A DNA stretch of 64,000 nucleotides, taken from positions 7,320,001-7,384,000 of the forward strand of contig CP136062.1 in NCBI GenBank assembly GCA_032622095.1, written 5' to 3'. This DNA is from Siphonodentalium dalli. Its lineage: Eukaryota; Mollusca; Scaphopoda; Gadilida; Siphonodentaliidae. The notes under the pieces were generated by a model. The model was not told where the DNA came from. It saw only the letters and a program-made list of their open reading frames with translations, and did no database searches. A program made the translations under genes and the position numbers. This document shows positions 56,941-64,000 of the stretch, one piece after another (position 1 is the first letter of the stretch; every line of letters starts with the position of its first letter).

Positions 56941-59609
56941 TGCGGTTAACAGTCCACATATATATGGATAAATCTCCTATTTCTGCCCCTATTTGAACCA
57001 AATATTAAAAAACCACTCCAATCTGAGATCAATTGATCCAGTAAAAAGATGAAGTGAATTCATTTTCCTCAAAATAGTTACAAAATGATTAGTTTTCAGC
57101 ATTGCACCACTGATAAATGTTCCTTGAAATTATCAGCGTAATAAATAAAACATATCATGAGGCTGAGCATAGATGAAAACGAGTCAATAGTCTATATAAA
57201 TAATATTGTAAGAGGTATACAACTGCTTATAACAAACACATGCGATTCAAGCTAATTTAAATTGAAATGAATGACACATATACTGTAACCATTCTCCCCT
57301 GTGTTTATCAAACAGGGTCAGATAAAAATGTGTAATTACAGAGAGGGAGGGAGGGAGAGAGTGGAGGGAGAGAGAGAGGGGGCATTTGTTGACTTATTAA
57401 TGTTAGTGTTGATATTAAGCTTATATTATGGTCGTGGTAAGCGAAATGATGGGTTGACCCGGAATAAATAGGTAAAAAGGCGATTTTGGTGTCAATAGGC
57501 GCAGAATACTCAGTATAACATATCTAAAATCCGCTTTGGGGAATCTTTGTTATCCAAGATGGCGTCCAACATGGTTGTCTATATGACATCAGTTATCGAA
57601 ATAAGTCACTATGCGATATATTGTGGCATAGGAATTACGAAGATATGCTGGTGTATGTGATATTAGAGTACGAAAGCGAACAGAGTAACACTGACGGAAA
57701 ATAATACAATCGCGGACATGAAATGGCTGTCAAAATGGCCGCAAATTCAAGCCATGCCACGATCGAAGCAACATATTGGATAATCACATACATGTATTCG
57801 TGAATATACGCATTGGTAGTATACACGTCTGATGTTAAATATCGCTAAAGGTACACAGATCATTAAAACACATCCATCTGAAGGATTTATCGGTTACTAC
57901 AATTGAAGTCAATGCCAATGATTTACGTCTTGAAAGTTAGGGTTTTCTCCTTAGAATACACCCAACAGTCGGATCAACGTAATACTATCGGGCATGCAGC
58001 ACACGAAGTAATGTTTCGCCACACAGGGTGTGGTAGTTTCATTCGGCATTATGATTCTTTATGGAATGTAAGCGCATAGCCTTGTGGTATACATACTAGT
58101 TAAATTCCCGAATGTTTCAACACTTTCCGTAATAATAAACCATACACGTATGTCGCAATGGTCATTATGCTGTAAAGAACCACTCATCTCTTCACTAGAT
58201 TAGCACCCCATCTCAACATGTCAAAAAGACGGTACATCGATCATTTTGTTTAAGACTAATGTTCATGCTTCTACCAAACCAGTTTCTTTGTAGACAATTT
58301 TGTTCAAATTATATTGTCAATAACACCCACCAATGGGTGCTAAATATAAGGTTATTGGCGTTTAAAGCTGTTATCTCAGCGCTGAACACCAACACAATGC
58401 TGCTATTTGTGGTTTTGTGTGCAGCAGATATGTGTAACATTAATGAGAAGGGATTAACGCGGTTATGCGGTTGCAGAAAACGTAATAAGTTTACCGCATA
58501 TGTGGCCATGGTAAATATAAGTAAATAAAATTCCGACGTATAAACCCAGTCCCTACCACAGAGTATGTATGCAATTTTGGTCAAGTTTAGAATTAATTAC
58601 ATACTACATGGCACTCCCTTGTGTTTTGATAATTTGCGTTCATGATATACCAACATGCATTTTTGGGATACAAGCTGAATATTCGTGTTTCATCGCTTCA
58701 TCGGAGGCAACTATAACCACTATTTTCACACACTGACAATAGGATCTACATAATTTACCCACAACTCTATGAATATCCCTCAAACTGTAATATAGCAGTG
58801 CATTTTAAAAGGTTTGGTGTTGTTGACATCAAAATAAATTATGATTGGTCGCACTCGTGAGACTGCTCTGAGTCGATTTATCTCTGCTTCTAGAAAATGT
58901 CACATTAATCAATATATCCATACTAAATCCCATTTAGCTTTCTAATTACACGTATATCACACGAATCATGACATACAGTACAGATAAAACTGCGTTGCTG
59001 TTCGGTTTCTAGATGCCAAAACGTCCAAATGTAACTGTTGTATGAGACCCTGCTTTTGCTTCCTCTGTCATGAGATAACTTAGAGAGAATTCGTACATCT
59101 CTAATCAAAAGTTTCTCTTATACTCTGCAATAATTCTTCATCGCGTAATTCGAGCGTGTATTCATTCTTATAGAACTAGCTAATACATTTTGCACAAAAT
59201 GTAAATTTCATTCGATTTTGTCCAGTTTGGCGGCCATTTTAGGACAACATTCTACATATATGGTTTACGACTAAGTACCGCTAGTGTATATTTAAATTTG
59301 TTACAAAATTGGCATTAATTTGTGCACCTACCACATAAATTCAACATTTCCCGATACCAACTGCCATTTTGGACGCCATGTTGAATTGAGAACGTTCCCC
59401 AGAACGTTCGGCAGCAGCACACATCCAAGGGCGTCGGCATTTTCTATCACCGTGTGATACAGTGTTCAATGTTCAAATTCTCTCCAATCGCGACCAAACT
59501 TTAATGGAATGCATGTTCTAGCTGACACCCCGATATCGATGCCGTGAACATTTTGTAATTGGTTTATAATTGACCGAGTTACCGTTGAACAATATTGAAC
59601 AAATTAATC
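56941..59609. other. gene-free stretch
   Basis: It contains a GA-rich tract (57341-57381) and four isolated 'aagatggcg' / 'ggcggccatttt'-type words (57556, 57733, 59231, 59367). Frames of 61-91 codons occur on both strands around 58260-58590 but overlap each other and show no domain. Confidence 0.4.
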
Positions 59610-59611
59610 AC

Positions 59612-59641
59612 CCCCTCTCTCTCTCTCTCTCTCTCTCTCTA
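59612..59641. repeat. (CT)n tract
   Basis: About 14 CT units immediately before the candidate start codon at 59652. Confidence 0.85.
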
Positions 59642-59651
59642 ATTGAGGAAC

Positions 59652-59813
59652 ATGGCGAATAGAGGAGCCAAATATTTATTGCATTTTCCAGATGAGAAGA
59701 GTGATTCGGACCGAAATGTTCCGCTTGAAAGTGTTTTGTCTCAGTTGTTACCAATGTATGGCTGGGACAAAACAATCCGATATTTTTCCTGCAAAATCAA
59801 AACGGGCGAATGA
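59652..59813 (+). CDS. candidate first exon or small protein, unrecognised
   Basis: ATG at 59652 ('gaggaacatggcg', good Kozak context with A at -3 approx.) opens a 53-codon frame beginning MANRGAKYLLHFPDEKS and ending IRYFSCKIKTGE, then TGA. The 'KYLLHFPDE' start resembles the N-terminus of some nuclear BEN/NAC-type and transposon-derived proteins, but only loosely. If spliced, a donor must precede 59811; 'caatg|gtatgg'-like and weaker sites exist but none is convincing. The CT tract upstream is compatible with a 5' untranslated region. Confidence 0.3.
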   Translation: MANRGAKYLLHFPDEKSDSDRNVPLESVLSQLLPMYGWDKTIRYFSCKIKTGE

Positions 59814-59879
59814 AGGACGGATGTTAAAGGTGGATTATCTCTTTGTAAACATGTATTATATAGTTACCGGGGTATAAAA

Positions 59880-60760
59880 TATTAGAAATGAATCGAATAC
59901 TCCTGTCCAGAAATGCTTCTTTCGATTAATAGTGATTTGATTGCGAATAATTTCTGCTAAAAAAAAGGTGTGGTTGTTTAGTTAATGAACAATAGTGGTT
60001 ACTGTTAACATATACCATAAATGTTATTGTGTAATGTTATCACAAATACACGTTAATTATACTCTTTATCGCTTATAGCCATGGAATAAAACAATACAAT
60101 CAATCAATCTTGGACATTTGATGTTCGGTACGTAGCTATAAAAACAACATAATGCTACCTATCTTTATATGATATCGCTTGAATTGTCTGTTCTATAAAA
60201 ATAGACAAATAAAGTGTCCCAATTAATCATCTCATTTCATAATAAAATATTCGAAATAAAATAGATAGTAATTGATAGAAGCCTTTCCGGACGGGGTTAT
60301 TCAATTCATAGTTATTAGTCTAGACCCATGCAACTATTTCAAATTTGAGAGGGGGGTCAATTCGCCAATCCAGATAAACCTAAACCGAAGAGAGGATGTA
60401 CAGGGTAGTAGTACATATGTGCAACTTTAGTGCGATTTTCTAAGTTGTTTTTAGCGAACAAGTATAGAATGTTGCACGGACGTTTATTATATATACTATC
60501 ACCGTCATAATTAAGTAATAATATTACAACCAGAAGGGTGCTTGGCTTTTATTATACTCTGTCTCCATCGTGATCGAGTACAACTATTAATATTATAAGT
60601 AGAGAACTATATCGTGCATCAGGTTTTATATATCAGGCTTATTTGTGATCGCTTCAGTTCATAAACTAGGTGTATACATACACAAAGTGCATACATGTTG
60701 TCAGTCACGGCTGTTATAATCGCGAGCTCGCGTCAGATGTGGATCGACCTTTATTCACTT
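59880..60760. other. gene-free stretch
   Basis: AT-rich; nothing recognised. Confidence 0.35.
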
Positions 60761-60764
60761 AGCT

Positions 60765-61010
60765 TTAAATAATAGTTTTCACCAGCAGGTGTGTTTCCAC
60801 TGGCCGTTGAAATAATTGACCCGACAAATTGATAAACCGACACTGGCAAATTACAGATTGGCATTGATTTAAAATTTCGCACTTCAGTGTTGAACAGACT
60901 ATAACTCTCTGTATCTTTCACGAGAATATACCATCCAATTTCAGATGTAATTTTTAACATCTCATGTCTTTTATTTGAAATATAGGTACAAGACAGAAAC
61001 ACATGCGTGT
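60765..61010 (-). repeat. ~245-bp repeat copy 1, possibly coding-derived
   Basis: It shares 'actggccgttgaaat', 'aaattacagatyggcattga', 'cgagaatataccatccaatt' and 'tttttaacatctca' with 63755-64000. On the minus strand copy 1 is open for 83 codons (around 'EMLKITSEIGWYILVKDTES'), while copy 2 has one base fewer in the middle and shifts frame. The domain is not recognised. Confidence 0.65.
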
Positions 61011-61050
61011 ATACAGAACCCGTACGTGTTCTTCATTCCCGTTGCCAATT

Positions 61051-61076
61051 AAATATATATATATATATATATATAT
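61051..61076. repeat. (AT)n microsatellite
   Basis: About 12 AT units, with 'gtgtgtgtggtcgtttgttt' downstream. Confidence 0.85.
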
Positions 61077-63754
61077 TACACATTTATGTATTATACTAAT
61101 AAAACCCAATTGTGTGTGTGGTCGTTTGTTTGTATGTCTGCCCGGCTATTGGCGACCAACCGGTTGGATCATGGCAAAAAAAAATTGGTACACATGGTAA
61201 ATTCTCAAATGGAGTGTCATCGGATAGGTACAGCTGACGTCAAATGATTTAAATTGGCATTCATGAATAATTTAATAACATAATAAATTACATACCTATT
61301 ATGATCGGACCCACGGAGCTGAAAATTAGTGCACATGTTTAAATTGTCCAGGGAAATGCTATCCGTTGTGTGCTTTGCCATCATATGACTTGAGGTGGGA
61401 CAAATACATGATATCAACAAAGATACACATCAAATAGCGTTTATTATCAGCTTGGAAGATTGTGAGGAAATTGCTACACGTGGGTAACTTGACCATGGTA
61501 TTGCCATGGGGCAGGTGCCGTGGATCTCTGGTGACTTAAGCCGCACTAATCATTAGCAATAAAGATCGTTTATCTTTAGCTTCGAATAAATGGATGGAGA
61601 AATTGTTAGCTTCCCAGAGGTGTCGCGTGGAATATGTGTGGTTTATCTCAGTATCAATCGACACATGGGTAACTTGATCCAGGTAACCGTTAGAGAAATA
61701 TTTAGTGTTTGTGTTATGGAATATGTCAGGGATGTGCATAGTATAGTCAGGGCTAAAGGATGGATAAGGGTTGGTTATGGTTATATACATAGTTAGAATA
61801 GTAGATGTGGCTATGGTTACGTCTAGAGCACGGTTATGCTTATGAAAACATTTCGCTTTAAGATACGATATGGGATGCCGATAGGTATGGTTATGGTTAA
61901 GGCTTGGGTTATGGAAAAGGTAATGATTGAGAAGGGGTTTGGATTGGAATATATATGATAATTATATGGAAGTATCAAACTTCCAATTGGAAGTTTAAAA
62001 TTTCTAGTTGTTATACTTCCATATTTTAATATGGACGTATATTGTTATTCAATTTTTTTATTTTTCACTATTATTATTATTTATTCTTAATATATTTTGT
62101 AACCCTTATATCTCAGAAAGTATAAAAGATAAAACATTGAAATTTGGTAGGTATATGCACCTTGCCGATCTACAGCGACTCGAGACATTTAAGTTTATGT
62201 CCCAACTTGATTACCAGAGTTATGCCCCTTAAACAAAAAAATTGGAAATAGTTTGTGCCCAGATCTTCTTTTATACGAAGCCAAACAGCTGAATTCGGTT
62301 TAATTAACCGTGTTAACTAACGAAAGGGCACAAATCGAGAAAATTATCACCAAGGTCCGAATACAATTTGTTGACCTGGGGAGGGGTCCAAAATTTGTCA
62401 AGTTATAACACATCGAAAAATGTACTAATACAGTCCATGTGTGGAAAGTGCTTGTGTCCAGATCTTCTCCTAGACGAAGCGCAACAGCTGAATTTGCTCT
62501 ATGTGAGCGTCTTAAACATAGACAGAAGACAATACCACGAAATGCGAATTTCAAAAATTGCATTAATGACCACTGGCGATATATTTCAACATCCATTCCT
62601 GTTCGGCGCACTGCGTTAATTGTTATGTTGGCTAACGGGTAATCACTCAAAACATTGTCGGCTGTCTGTCTTGTCAATCGTTAGTTTAAAATAGTAGTTA
62701 TGAATCACACCACAATTAAGCGAATTGTATATGGAAAATCGTATGTATAAGCTGCCATGTATATATCATTCCCAGAATGCTACCATATCATGACAATCTA
62801 TTAGTTAAAATAATACACCTTCAACTGTTGGGAACATCGCGATATAGGCAAGCGAGCAAAGAGAGTTTAATGTCATAATACGCTATTTCGCTGTTGCGAA
62901 ATGGGTGATCGTTCTATGTAGCATAATTACATTGAACGACATATTTAATTATGTTTGTGTGTGAATAACGATTGTTAACTTGTGAAGACTTGCAATAACA
63001 TATTAAATGGTAAAATACGCGCGTTCATATCCGTATATTCACACGAATATCCGTCTATTTTACAAGCTCGACATGCCATGATTGTTTATGGTATACTACC
63101 GTTCCAACACATCGGCTATTTATCATTTTTCTGGTGAGAAAGCGTATGTTCACTGTGGTGCTATTTCTATGCACAGAAAAGGGCACCATTACTCGGGAAA
63201 GCAACCTACTGAAATGCATATAGATGTACGCCCATCATGTTGCGTTCTCACACAATGCAGTTATCCCAAATCCGCGCTCTTTAACATAGAATTGGCTGCA
63301 TGGCTGGCCTACTTCTGATGGCACAGTATGTTACGCACCTGTCCGACTAAGTCACTTTGAACCCAAAATGTATACAAAATTCGCTCAAGCTGTGGAAAAG
63401 TTCGCGATCTTGGACAGTCAGTACAATCGGTATAAACGTTTGTAATGACATAACGTGTCTTGGCAGCATTACCTGTTATACTATATTTATATGTTTCTGA
63501 ATTATATTTAATGCTTGATTCCTGATACACATATATAGTGACATTTCAGTGCTCTTTCGAGAGCGTTCACGAGCATGATAGAACTTCAAATAAAACAAAT
63601 TCGCCTTTGTCCCATTCTGGTGATTTGGGCTCGTTTTTAGCATGTTACTAATTTTATAATAAGACGTAATCAAGACATGTGTTATCAGTTGTGTGAGTGA
63701 TTGCCATTCGCGCATAATTATTTCACAAATAGATATATCCGCTGAACGTAGATA
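61077..63754. other. gene-free stretch with small duplications
   Basis: 62257-62296 and 62454-62495 are near-copies ('ccagatcttctyctagacga' ... 'caacagctgaat') about 197 bp apart. 62200-62232 ends in 'gagttatgcccctt', the molluscan repeat motif. 61985-62000 holds the palindrome 'aacttccaattggaagtt'. 61640-61940 has many 'ggttatgg' words. A 78-codon frame at 63082-63318 is unrecognised and unsupported. Confidence 0.45.
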
Positions 63755-64000
63755 TAACCGTCACTTATATTACTGGCCGTTGAAATCACTGACCGGACAA
63801 ACTGATAAACCAAGACTTAACACTTGGCAAATTACAGATCGGCATTGATTTAAAACTTCGCACTTCATTGTGGACATACTATAACTATCCGTATCGTCCA
63901 CGAGAATATACCATCCAATTGCAGTTATAATTTTTAACATCTCAAGTCTTTAATTTGGAATATAGGCACAAGAGATAGACACACGCGTGTATGTGGAAGC
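63755..64000 (-). repeat. ~245-bp repeat copy 2, runs to the window edge
   Basis: Direct copy of 60765-61010, about 2.99 kb downstream. Divergence is roughly one base in seven by eye. The frame that is open in copy 1 is shifted here after 'DTDSYS'. It may continue beyond the window. Confidence 0.65.

Noticed and set aside
58259-58584. Overlapping frames of 89 and 91 codons on opposite strands
   Set aside because: Mutually overlapping, hydrophobic or Cys-rich by chance, with no splice-like borders or recognisable motif.

Overview
This is a eukaryotic (metazoan) nuclear window made almost entirely of non-coding DNA and mobile-element remains. I find no complete host gene, rRNA, tRNA or operon-like layout. 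Three things point to a marine mollusc, most likely a bivalve: the 'agttatggcccttt' motif in several degenerate repeats, TACATGTA and ACCGGTA palindromes scattered throughout, and ~164-bp tandem repeats flanked by conserved ends like those of bivalve 'pearl'/HINE elements. This assignment is by resemblance only; amphioxus or another invertebrate is not excluded.

Layout. 0.37-5.1 kb is a stack of small DNA transposons: a TTAA-flanked piggyBac-like MITE with two long palindromes, a PIF/Harbinger-like MITE with TTA target duplications, a 1.1-kb hAT-like element with an exact 8-bp duplication, and a CCGCGG-rich MITE family in which one copy has inserted into another. 6.0-7.4, 15.9-17.7, 37.0-46.2 and 47.9-49.0 kb hold copies of one tandem-repeat element in both orientations. 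The third copy has expanded to about 55 monomers with a higher-order repeat of 12 monomers (1,905 bp). 10.5-14.1 kb has homopolymer G/C runs, a segmental duplication and a second CCGCGG-rich palindromic MITE family. 20-22 kb and 34.5-35 kb share dispersed duplications. 23.1-24.8 kb (minus strand) is the only clearly recognisable protein-coding relic: a Crypton-type tyrosine recombinase/DUF3504 (KIAA1958/ZMYM-like) pseudogene, broken by two deletions and lacking key catalytic residues. 26.6-27.7 kb has two adjacent minisatellites (67 bp and 39 bp). 28.9-33.9 kb holds a dimeric ~390-bp tandem repeat interrupted by other elements, including a hairpin resembling a microRNA precursor. 49.5-54.9 kb has more MITE copies, one split by a hAT MITE with a perfect 8-bp duplication. 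55.4-56.2 kb is a second decayed coding region of unknown family, with frame changes and two in-frame TGA codons. 59.6-59.8 kb contains a possible first exon after a CT tract.

Nothing here works as a pathway. The window records repeated transposon insertion, nesting, internal tandem amplification and decay. The observations most worth following are the satellite higher-order array seeded from a mobile element (with a YY1-like motif in nearly every monomer), the self-nested CCGCGG MITE, the Crypton relic, and the unidentified decayed ORF at 55.4-56.2 kb.
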